NCBI GenBank assembly: GCA_026413225.1
Contig: CM048553.1
Span: 135,066,190-135,130,189, forward strand
Length of the DNA: 64,000 nt
From: Otis tarda
Taxonomy: Eukaryota; Chordata; Aves; Otidiformes; Otididae
Direction of reading: 5' to 3'
Below are positions 24,756 to 34,640 of this stretch, piece after piece. The translations under genes were made by a program, and so were the position numbers. Positions within the stretch are counted from its first letter, which is position 1, and the number at the start of each line of letters is the position of its first letter. A model generated the notes under the pieces. That model was not told the DNA's origin. It saw nothing but the letters and a program-made list of their open reading frames with translations, and did not search any database.

Positions 24756-25739
24756 AGAAGACTAATCATAGCACTAGCTTTGACAGAAAACATTACACTA
24801 GCTTAATTAATTTAAAATAGATTAGGAACACTGAATAGTCAAATAAAGATTCCTAATTATGTTATCCTTCTTAACACTCTAAAATGATATGTATGTTGTA
24901 TGAAATGCCCTTGGATTGCTGTACCCCAGATCACTGCCCCGAAACCCCAAGATATGCTTCTCCTGGGCCTGCCTCTGAGGTCAACACCATTATCCTGAGT
25001 AGTCACTTTGGCATCAAGGATATCAGGCTGAATATATATGCAAGAGCATTCAAGACTGCCATTTTTCACACGTAGTCTCTCACTACTTTATGGAATGTCT
25101 TACAATTGGTAAGAAACTCAGTACGACATTTTGTAATGAGGTTCATGTACAATCATAAACCTCCATGAGTAAAGCAGATTGAGGCAGCCACTTAAGAAAT
25201 CATATTTCAAGTGCTATGATTTAAAATTCCTAAATTTTGCAATTTTTATCTTTAGAACATCAAAATCATAGAACTCTCTTCCTTTGTTCAGTCTGACCTT
25301 CAAAAGAAGTCAATTTTATTTAAGTGTTTTTCTCTCTTTCTCTGTAGTACTAATTTGACAGCCAATCTAATCCCTTCAGTGCCAATATTGCTACCTCTTT
25401 CTTTTATTTCAACAAGGGTTGTCACCAGTAAAGGAATTCCACTTTCAGCTCGTGGACCCCAACATATGAGTTGAATAATATGAAACAACCCAGACACAAT
25501 GCTGACAACTGAAACCTCTGGCAATTATTCCAATTACTGAAGAAAGAGAACAAAAACACCTCAGCGCTTCACTATGATTAGCTATAATTTTGCTTAAATT
25601 ATATGCATTATAATGGCACTTTCAACATAGTGTGTGTATGCCTAAGAATTCAGAATAATTTATTCCCAGAGACCTGTCCCATAATTTATCAGGACTGTAT
25701 GCATTTCCATTTGAAAGATTCAAGAGTTGAATTTCAAAA
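24756..25739. other. Unassigned DNA between two CR1 copies
   Basis: About 980 bp with no recognisable gene or element. Both flanking CR1 copies are in minus orientation. Confidence 0.5.
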
Positions 25740-26062
25740 CCATAGAATCATAGAATAGTTAGCATTGCAAGTGACCTTTAAAAGTCATCTAGTCCAACCC
25801 CCCTGCAAGAAGCAGAGACATCTCCAACCAGATCAGGTTGCTCAGACCCCTGTCCAACCTGGCCTTGAATATTTGCAGGGATGGGGCATCTACCACCTCT
25901 CTGGGAAACCTGTTCCAGTGTTCCACCAGCCTCATTGTAAACAATTTTTTCCTTATATCCAGTCTGAATCTACCTACCTCCATTTTAAAACCATTATCCC
26001 TTGTCCTATTGCAACAGGCTCTGCTAAAGAGTTTCTCTTCATCTTCCCTATAAGGCTTTCCT
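25740..26062 (-). mobile_element. CR1 LINE 3'-end fragment
   Basis: About 320 bp matching the last part of the CR1 copy at 23151 on the same strand. It has a CATAGAATCATAGAATAG tail, a slightly mutated hairpin (GACCTTTAAAAGTC), and the end of ORF2 with a 64-codon open piece that includes [20 protein letters not shown]. It stops abruptly near 26062, where the other copy continues, so it is strongly 5' truncated. Confidence 0.92.
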
Positions 26063-26220
26063 TAAAATGTGCTTTGCATGTGAACCCTAAGCATGTTATC
26101 ATTTTCATTCAAGTGCTTTACTAGGTATTTTTTAAAAATACCGCTCTGCAGATAGCTTCCAGGCAAGTGGCAGTGTCATGCTAACTCTACAGTAACTTGA
26201 CTCATCTACAAGTAGTTTGA

Positions 26221-26300
26221 CTCATAGAATCATAATTTATCTAGGAAATGCCCTCAGAAGGGAGCAAATTAAGCCACGTTACAAAATATACACTTCAGTC
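26221..26300 (+). repeat. Diverged repeat, copy 1
   Basis: It starts CTCATAGAATC and contains AGAAGGGAGCAAATTAAGCC and ACACTTCAGT. It aligns by eye to 26701-26780 with several mismatches and small gaps. Confidence 0.65.
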
Positions 26301-26700
26301 TAGTTACATTTCCCATGTTGCAGGAAATTCAGAAACAAACAGCAAAACCAAGATCTATCCCTCCTCTGCCAGCACACACAGGAAAGAGAGTCAGTGAAGT
26401 GTCAGATACTATAGGCCAAAATACTGCTTTCAAAAATGCAATCTAGTGCAGGGAGAATGGTTCCTTACGCTTATTTAAGTCCTTGCAAATCATGGGCATT
26501 GTGCGAACTCTTCAAGCCTCTGCCATCCTTTGATCTCCCTCCCTCCAATTTGTCAAGGATCAGAGAAAAATGTATTTTAGTGAGACTTCTCCCTTTAGCT
26601 TCTCAGATCATAGGTTAAGCAGAAGTTTATTTGAAAGCATGAATAGCATGGCAGCAAAGGTGTCCAGCCACATCCAGAGACATTATGTGACACAGTAAAA

Positions 26701-26780
26701 CTCATAGAGTCTAATTTCATCAGTGCTCTAGGGAGGGAGCCAATTAAGCCAAGCTGCAACTTATACTTTTCAGTAAAACA
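26701..26780 (+). repeat. Diverged repeat, copy 2
   Basis: It starts CTCATAGAGTC and contains GGGAGGGAGCCAATTAAGCC and ACTTTTCAGT, in the same order as copy 1. It is either an old local duplication or two fragments of the same unnamed dispersed repeat. Confidence 0.65.
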
Positions 26781-27754
26781 GCCATAAATAGGCTGCTGGT
26801 TCATTTTGGTTTTCTAATACTCTGTTTGACACAGTTCTTCAGTGAATGGCTTAAAATATCAAACGTAAGCCTATGTGCTGTTCTGTGCATTAGCTGTTAT
26901 GTCTTATTGGCTGCTCACTCTTTAAAAAGTCACAGAATCACACTACCTCATTTCCATGACCTGGAGGGATCCTCTGAGGTTTCTAAGTTTCTCTTTTTGT
27001 TCATCAACTATACAGGTTCACAGAAGAGAAATGAAGTGGCTTTCTATGTATGACACCACTCACAGTGATACTTCTTACTTTCACTGAATGGTCTCATAAG
27101 TAAAGTTTAAAATACCAGAGCTCCCTATGAAGCACACCCACAAGCTGCACTCTCAAGTTCTTCTGAATGCTTTATTTCCATGTTTTCCCCAGAGTGATTA
27201 TAGATCATATTCAGAATGAGATATAGAAGAAATAAGTTATCCTTCACAATAAATTGAACTATGTTGAGCATAGGTGAAACAGTGACACCCAGTTTTCCTA
27301 GTTTGCTGCCCATTCATTACCTCAATTATCACATTATATTTGTGAGCCAGTAACAATCCACTTCAAGATGGCTTTGATACAGTTCCTTTTTCTTATACTC
27401 TTACCTCGCCAATTAGTTTTGGCAAATAGCAGCAATCATCATTTAGTTTCCTATAAAACTCTAGCTAATTTCTTCTCTAATTTAGCTTCAAATATTTTTA
27501 ACTAGCACTGAGGTAGGATAGTCAAATGAACTAAACATACATAAATGTCCAAATCAATAAAATAACGGCCCATAGATCAATAGCCTTTAATTTCCTGTGA
27601 TAACAAGTTTTTTCTTCTTCTCTGAAATTGGACTGATAGCCTTCCTTGAGAACAGCCAAAAATTGAATTGGATTAAGCTACATTTTAACATTGCTTTTTC
27701 TCATTAGTATATATCCATAAAACCACTGCTGCACTCAGCAGTAAGTTTTCCTTC

Positions 27755-28364
27755 TGTTCTGGTTTTGGCAGGGACAGAGTTAATTTTCCTCTCAGTAGTC
27801 GGTGTGGTTTGAATTTCTTCTGTGAAGAATGTTGATAAGTACCCTGATGATATGAGTTGTTGAGACCAAGGACACTGTCCAGCTTTCCAGGTCTCACTAA
27901 TGTGCAGGTGCAGGAAGCTGGGAGAGATATAGACAGAATAGTTGACCCAAACTGGTCAAAGAGTATTCCCTGCCATAAATGTCATGTTCAGTATATAAGT
28001 GGGGGCTGCCCATGGAGAGGGCATCTTCTTCCACCTCTCTCTTGCTCGCTGGCATCATTCCGTCTACTTTGCTAGCTCCCTTTCATTCCTTTGCTTGCTG
28101 CTCGGTTTCGTTTCTGTGATGGCTGCTCGGGACGGGCTGTATTGGTCATTGGGATATCGGGTGGCGAGAAATCGTGTATTGTTCATTTTGTATCTTTTAG
28201 TATCCTTATATGTTGTTATTATTTTCATTTTCTTTTGCTATTCTAGTAAACTCTCTTCATCTCAGTCCCCGAGTTTTCCTTTCTTCCCAATTCTCTCCCC
28301 CATCGTGCTGGAGATGGGGAGGGTGAGCGAGCAACTGTGTGGTGACCAGGGCTAAACCACAACA
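27755..28364 (+). mobile_element. Solo LTR, ERV-L-like family A, TSD CCTTC
   Basis: The element starts TGTTCTGGTTTTGGCAGGGA and ends GGGCTAAACCACAACA. It is flanked by a perfect 5-bp duplication, CCTTC, at 27750-27754 and 28365-28369. Length is 610 bp. It is co-linear with the provirus LTRs: CCTCTCAGTAG, GAAGAATGTTGATAA, a pyrimidine-rich stretch with TTTGCTTGCTGCTCGGTTT, GGGACGGGCTGTAT, and a U5 with CCAATTCTCTCCCCC and GGGGAGGGTGAGCGAG. Unlike the provirus it keeps TATATAAG at 27992. It has clear substitutions relative to the provirus LTR, so it is an older insertion of the same family. Confidence 0.94.
27992..27999 (+). promoter_or_regulatory. LTR TATA box (TATATAAG)
   Basis: It lies 237 bp into the LTR, directly before GTGGGGGCTGCC, and is shared with the minus-strand solo LTR at 11426. 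Transcription would be expected to start about 25-30 bp downstream. Confidence 0.7.
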
Positions 28365-31151
28365 CCTTCACAAGTTGACAGGAATAAGATGCTGGATTTC
28401 AACCTGTTTATTTTTGCTTTGAGAGAAAATTAGACCACCTAAGCCTCGGTAAATCTGTGAAAATAGTGAGGTAGTTTCTTTTTTTACTTTCCAGCAGATC
28501 CAAGAGAACATTTCAAAATTATGGTAAATATGAAGCAACATTTGGAGGAAGGAGAACACTTTTGACTAATCAAAATCATTGTAAACTGATATGTTAGTAG
28601 TCATGACATGATCTCAGTAGTTTCCGTTTCAGACTTTTAAAAGGTTAGTTTAACAAAAACAATGAAGATGTGGAAAGAAAGAGAAATTTCAGGAGCAAAT
28701 GGGTCCTAGGCAGCACTCAGAAAAGAAAAGTAATTTTGTGCTCCAAACATAGCGGGGTTAATTTTTCACTTGATTTTTCACAGAGAGAGACCTGCTCTTC
28801 TCATTCTGGATGTGGACCAAAGATCCCAGTGCTCAGGAGAGTGTCCAAGTTCCTGAGCTCTAGGATTTGTGGAAATGGAGATGAAGCTCAGGTTGCCCCA
28901 GATACAGATGACAGAGAACAAATTTGTAAGGCACCAGCTGGAGGCTCTTGGCCTTTTTTTCCAGTAGCCCACAAGAAGGGTATTAATTATTGGGCTACAA
29001 GGTATGAGGCTTTGCCATAGTGCTCCAAACAGCCTCTGCGGAATCACAGTCCTGATAAGTGCAGTGAGGCAGCAAAGGCATTTCAGAAACAACAAAAAAA
29101 AAGTACTGACAAGCATCTCTTTTAAGATGCTACATGTAGACATCATCTATCTCGCATTCATTGTAAATAGATCAAGTATTTGGTCAGTGAGAAGGAAAGG
29201 TGTATATATACATTTATATTTTATACTTTCAAAGTTCTGATGCTGCAGGAAGTGATGCCAGTTATGGAAGGTAAAGGGCAAAAAAGGAAGCACCAGCGGT
29301 CTGGGAAATTTTATTACCTTGGCCTTTTCAAAGACAGAAAAGAAATAAGGACTTTTTTTAAAGCAAATTGGAAACATATTAACTTCTAACTAAAATAAGG
29401 CAGCAGAAAGACTAACTAAAAACTGTTCTGCGGCAAAGTGCAAGACTAAAAATCAAAATATAGTCTATTAGAGAAATTAAGCCAATATTCTCTATTTAGA
29501 CAAAGGCTATGAAATTGGAAATGAAAGACAATTAAAAAGAAGGAAGAGAGATTTGGGGTTTGGAAGCTTTCTTTTTATTTGACATAAACTCCTTTCAACT
29601 TAGGGTAACACTAACCTTCCTCTTGGTTGATATGTGGGGTTTTTGCAATTAATCTTTTCTAGTGTCTTTTTTTTTAGGTATCAGGCAAAAATCTGTGCAG
29701 TCTTAGTATGATAATAAAAATTGGTTTATTTTTGTGCAGTTTGGGAAAGATTATGTAATGGCTTCCATTGGCTTTAAAATTGTAAAAACACTGATTACTT
29801 TGGCCTTGAATCTTTGATGTCACTCTTCTTAAATACATGCATTTCAATCATGCCATCCATGGAAACTTCAGCTGGAGTACCTGTACTTGGTGAGACTGCC
29901 AGACAGCTTTTTCTATGTGTAGTGCCATTGACTGCAGTTCAAGGAACTGTTCTGTGTTGGTAGAATGACTTAAATTAATTTTCCAAAAATCTATGCAGTT
30001 CCTTGCTCTATTTACAACTGTTATCACACCCTTCCTCAGATTTCTTCAGAAGCTCATCAGGGACACAGTGTGGCTTTTTGCAGTTCAGCAAGCCCTGCCA
30101 TTTTTCAGGCCACTTACTGGTCTTGAAAAGTGAATCGTATATTTTATCATATCAACATATATCTCTGTTACCCATCACCACAGTATTCTCCCTGCTGTAA
30201 GATGTTAGAAGATATAAGTAAATAATAATAAAATATACTATACACAACTGAAGTACAATAAATCCCTCGGATCTCATAGGTATTTAATCAGAGAACAGTC
30301 TGCAAATAAATTATTTATTCATGAAGCCAGTGTATTGACTGCCATCGTGCAGGCATTGTAAAATACAAACATTGAAATAATACAGAAATGGTGATGCAGA
30401 AAAGAACATATTTAACTGCAGACACATCCCAAGACAACATTCTGATAGTTTTAAAGGAATTCGAAGTATTTTATATCACCATAAAAACTGCTGCAGAGCA
30501 CAAGGTATTTCTCTGGCTACAGTGAACCATGAATAATATTGCAGAAATGCTTAATTTCACTTAATAGCATTGAGATGTGCATTTCATAAAGGAGACAGCC
30601 TGACTGTTTAGAAAATTTGATTCACAGCAGTCCCTAGTGAAACTGGTCAAATAATCTATTGTGAATAAAACCTATTGTAAATTTGGCCATTTCTCGTAGA
30701 ATAATTACCCATGAATAACTTTTTTCATTATTCAGCAAGCTCTAGACCACAGTATATTTATTTCTGAGGAAGGTACTAAATGATTTGAGAAACTTTTGAG
30801 TGGAGAGTTATACAGCTTCCCTTAAAGTTTGTACTCATTCAGGCATGCTACTGTGACTGAATACTGAATGGTATCATATACAGCACATATATAACATAGA
30901 GAAAATCCCATGAATTTTATCAGACTATTAAAAATAATGTTCAGAAAAAGATTTGCATTTGAAAAATTCACAACAAGTAAGTGAATGACACTATAAGCGA
31001 AAAGAAATTTTGGGCCAAACTCTATAAAGGCAGCTGATAGCCTTCTGTCTACAAGCATTATATAGTGTAAACTGTCCAGTCATTAAATGTTGTGCCATGT
31101 CATTGCCTTTACGCTGCTTATCAGGTTTCATGAATATTTAGTGGCATAAAC

Positions 31152-31165
31152 AAAAAAAAAAAAAA
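31152..31165. repeat. Poly(A) tract
   Basis: An uninterrupted A14 run in unassigned DNA. Confidence 0.85.
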
Positions 31166-31736
31166 GAAGTATTGTTGGGGTAAAAAGTGGTTTCATTTCA
31201 CATTTGAGTGAAATCAAGAAATGCTTTTTTGCAGAAGACCATGAGGGTGGCAGGCACTTTCATCTCTACTTTCCCTGAGAACAAGCAAAGCTTTACTGCA
31301 TTCAGAGTATAAATTACCTAGGTTGACTGGACATTAAGGTTTGACACAATTGCTAATCTGATTCTCTGTCTTAGCATGAAAAAGGGATCTGAGCTTCAGC
31401 ACTGGTTCCTTTGTCAAAGCAACTGCAGTGTTCCTTTGTCAACCCACTGCAAAGGATATGTTCAGACTTCTACAGCCAACAGAGACAAATAGGTACATCC
31501 AGGAGATGATTCACCCAAGACATTATCAGAAAACATTCTTCTCCTTTTAGTAAAGTATCTGTCTAAATGAAGACTTTATACTTCATTCTCAACTTCCAAT
31601 TGGCTGAAAGTAGGTGAGACAATGGCTGTCCTTGGTCAGTATCTTTCCTTTGTTAAAGTTAGCAGAGCAGTGTCCAACTCACCATGATACCAGAGATGTA
31701 CTTTTCTCAGTCTAATGTGTTAGAGGCATTCTCTGT

Positions 31737-31822
31737 TATAAGAAACCACCTAGTAAAGCAGTAAGTTGAATCTGTGTTTCCTGCACCTGTGCTGAGTGCC
31801 ATAGCCACTGGACCACTAGGTA
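31737..31822 (-). mobile_element. Possible ancient tRNA-derived SINE remnant
   Basis: On the minus strand, an A-box-like stretch CTAGTGGTCCAGTGGCTATGG (plus 31797-31818 region) is followed about 30 bases later by a B-box-like AGATTCAAC (plus 31765-31773). This is the order and spacing of the pol III promoter of tRNA-derived SINEs and resembles the tRNA heads of old amniote SINEs. The body downstream is not recognisable, and the cloverleaf is too eroded to call a tRNA gene. Confidence 0.4.
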
Positions 31823-33612
31823 TTTGGGGGCGGTGTTATTTTTGATGTGTTCCAACTTGTCAGGTTTGTTCCTGTGAAAAGCTTCATCTCACCAAAAAGA
31901 TATTCAACAGTAAGAAAAAAGTCTAACTCTGCTTACTACTAAATGTTTGCATTTAAGAAACTGTTCTTAGTAATGCATTCAGTCTGCAATCCCAGTTGAC
32001 TACTGTTTTTTTACTAACAATATCTTTTCAGTTGGATCGTCCTCACCACTTGCCATTCCAGTCTTGTGGAAGATCTGTCCATCTATAAGCCTCTGCTTTA
32101 TACTTTACTGTCTTCTCTTTAGGTTATGGATAACATTCTTAAAACTAGCACAGGGCCAGTACACATAGAAAACCTAGCACTTTTCTGAACTATGTCCAGA
32201 CGACTGCCAAGCATCCCACATTGTATTTTCCTTATAAACTTGTTCCTACCTATCTGTCTTTGGAAGCAGCCTTCATAATTCAGCAAATGCCTTCATCTAT
32301 TTTCTTCATTTTTCAGAGCTTTCAGAGATAAGTTGACCTTTAAGTACCTTTTGCCTCCTTCCAAAGCCAAGAAGACCATTGGTTGCTCTAAGAAGCATGG
32401 GCTACTCCTGGAATGCACTTATCTACAGATTACTGTAAGCACACTTCTTTCATTTAAAAAAGGTACTTAGTTTTCCCACGTAAGCCAGCAGCTAGCTAGA
32501 GTGAAAAGTGATTAGACATGAAAAGAATAAGCAAAAAAAATATATGTATTGATGTCTTAATCTTTTCAGCCTACAGTACTAGAAAGCTGGTAATAAATGT
32601 TCATTTTCAAACCATAATAAAATTAACATAAATTTTACTTTATAACAGGTGAACATTCTCCCTGATGATTTCATAGCAGGAAAACTGGAAAGTCAAATCA
32701 TTTAGAGACTAAATGTTTAAAATATAGCAAGAAACAAGCACATTCATATTTATAGAGATAATATTGTTCCTTCAAATGAGAATGTCAGTTCTCTTCTCTT
32801 GATGACAAATGTATTTTATCACAATGCTTACGACTGCTACAGAATATTTACTAAGACATGTTTTATTCCCTTAATTATATCCACAAGGCACACATGTACA
32901 GGAACAGAAGAACTGGAGAAAACATTTCTTCCTGCATTTATGGATTTGCAGTTGACACCTTAATTTCTGTGGAATGTTGTCAATACTGCACAATGCAACA
33001 GGGATCATTAGGACAAAGAAGATGAGATGAACTGACAGAGGGTGGCAAACTGTCTGAAATTTTAACTGAATGCTGCCTAAGCCTATTTGGCAAGTTTACT
33101 GAAGCTGTGGGGCTGTTTGTTGTTTTGGACAACACCATCTTGCACTGTGTGCGCTACAAAAATTCTGTTCTTCACTAGATGAAACTACTTACATCGTCTT
33201 TGATGTAACTGATAAAAGGAAACTAATGGTGTGTTGCGTAACTGTGAATTAGGGAATGTAGCTGTTAAATTAACAAGTGTTCACAGACATAAGGCTGTTT
33301 CCCCAGGAAAATGTCACAGGGGTTCCTCCTTTATTAAATAATTAGCTTGCAATCTAAACTGTGTTCGAGGATCTGTGTCTATGATGTACCAAACATTTTC
33401 TGTGCCCATTAGAAAAAGCTAAAGGAGTATGAGATTTACTGAAGGAATAGAGTCATGCCATGATTCCCCAGAAAATACATATAAATAATATATTTATGTA
33501 TTTAGTACTATGTGTACATAGGCTTAATGGAAGGATGCACTCACTGAGGTGTCTCTGCTCTGCTGTACCTTATATATTGTCAAAGGTTTTTTGGACTTCC
33601 TCTGAAACTTGC

Positions 33613-34416
33613 TGTCGCAGATGGGAGGGATGCACTTCATTCGTAACAGAGAAGCAACAATATACTTTATTGATATAAATCAGTGATTTATCAAAGTTTG
33701 ATAGTAAATGGTAAACGTGCCAGTGATTTAACAAGATTTGATGGCAAGGTACACTAGATTATTTACTGCATAGAGGACAGAGTCAAATAAAACTATCAAG
33801 GAGACCCTCCCATTGAGTTATAAGATTCAGAAAAGACCCCTTGCTTTCTAAACTCTTTCTCAGAGAGGAGTCTAGGTGTGGCTGAATCCAGTCCTAGTCC
33901 AGGGCTTGACCAACAGTTTACATCTAAAGGACTGTATGTGCACAATCAGTCCTTTATACCACGTAGCTAAGATTTCAAACTTTAGCATGCTATTAGTCAC
34001 TTACCAAGAATCTATTGTGGCAAGGAATCTCTCAACCTCAAGGAGCAACCTTGAGAGGAGTCCCTACTCAAGGGGAGATCCTGATGTACAGCCTGCTGCC
34101 ACGCAGGAGAACTCAAAGGGCTCTTGGGCTGCTCACTATTTATGGAGAATGATAATTGACTCATAGTCATATTTGCACACTGCCTGTAGATGTTAGTTTC
34201 TGCAAAATTTGGCCTGAGTTGGACATTAACTAGCACTGTGGTTAGGGGGGTGTATCGCCATCCCTCGGCTATTGCGTTGTCATCTGTCTCCCCCAAAACC
34301 TCTTTGAGTCAGACACTGTCATTACCATCAAGACCAGACACATCTATTGTTGATGGTTATCACTTCAGCAGGATTATGGGAAAAGTGGTCAAGTTGAGGT
34401 GGGGGGGAGGAGCCCA
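33613..34416 (-). mobile_element. Solo LTR of a third family (family C), TSD CTTGC
   Basis: Read on the minus strand, the 804-bp segment starts TGGGCTCCTCC and ends CCCATCTGCGACA, giving TG...CA ends. It is flanked by CTTGC at 33608-33612 and 34417-34421. An AATAAA on the minus strand (plus TTTATT at 33666) lies about 55 bp before the 3' end, and CATAAATAG near 34135 could serve as a TATA box. An imperfect direct repeat of about 40 bp (33682 and 33722, each starting CAGTGATTTA) lies just upstream of the poly(A) signal. Its sequence does not resemble families A or B. It has no coding capacity. The call rests on ends, duplication and signals, not on a known name. Confidence 0.75.
33666..33671 (-). 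terminator. LTR polyadenylation signal (AATAAA on minus strand)
   Basis: The plus strand reads TTTATT. It lies about 50 bp from the LTR 3' end, a normal distance for R/U5. Confidence 0.55.
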
Positions 34417-34461
34417 CTTGCCTTCAATTTTTGCAATAGTTATAATAACTGTGGTCAAAGT

Positions 34462-34640
34462 TTGTTAGGGTTTGGATTCTTGTATTTCTTTTTAATGCTT
34501 TTCCCTACACAATAATAGAACAAAAAGTTGTTGTTTGGGGTTTGGAATTTCATGTTTCTTTTCTTCTAGTCTTTCTAGATAATGGTTGGTTTTTTTTCTC
34601 TACACAACAATTGAAGAAAAAGTTATTTTATGCTTCATTA
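34462..34640 (+). repeat. Imperfect tandem duplication
   Basis: The segment from GGGTTTGGATTCTTG to AAAAAGTTGTTG is followed by a longer, diverged copy starting GGGGTTTGGAATTTC and ending AAAAAGTTATTT. Both contain a CTACACAA(T/C)AAT block. It sits immediately beyond the U3 end of the family C LTR. Confidence 0.6.

Larger units (their letters stand above)
26063..27754. other. Unassigned DNA with a diverged internal duplication
   Basis: No gene was recognised. It contains two related blocks of about 80 bp, 480 bp apart (26221 and 26701). A stretch at 26928-27000 starting CACAGAATCACACTACC may be a very old CR1 3' end, which I cannot confirm. Confidence 0.5.
28365..33612. other. Unassigned DNA, no gene recognised
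   Basis: About 5.2 kb, AT-rich. Open frames of up to 122 codons at 28670-29150 overlap on both strands and show no known domain. Apart from a poly(A) tract near 31152 and a tRNA-like SINE trace near 31740, nothing is recognisable. Confidence 0.5.

Noticed and set aside
26928..27000. Old CR1 3' end starting CACAGAATCACAC
   Set aside because: The match is too short and degraded to separate from chance, so it is mentioned only in the description of the region.
31737..31822. Functional tRNA gene
   Set aside because: The acceptor and anticodon stems do not pair convincingly. At best it is a SINE head.
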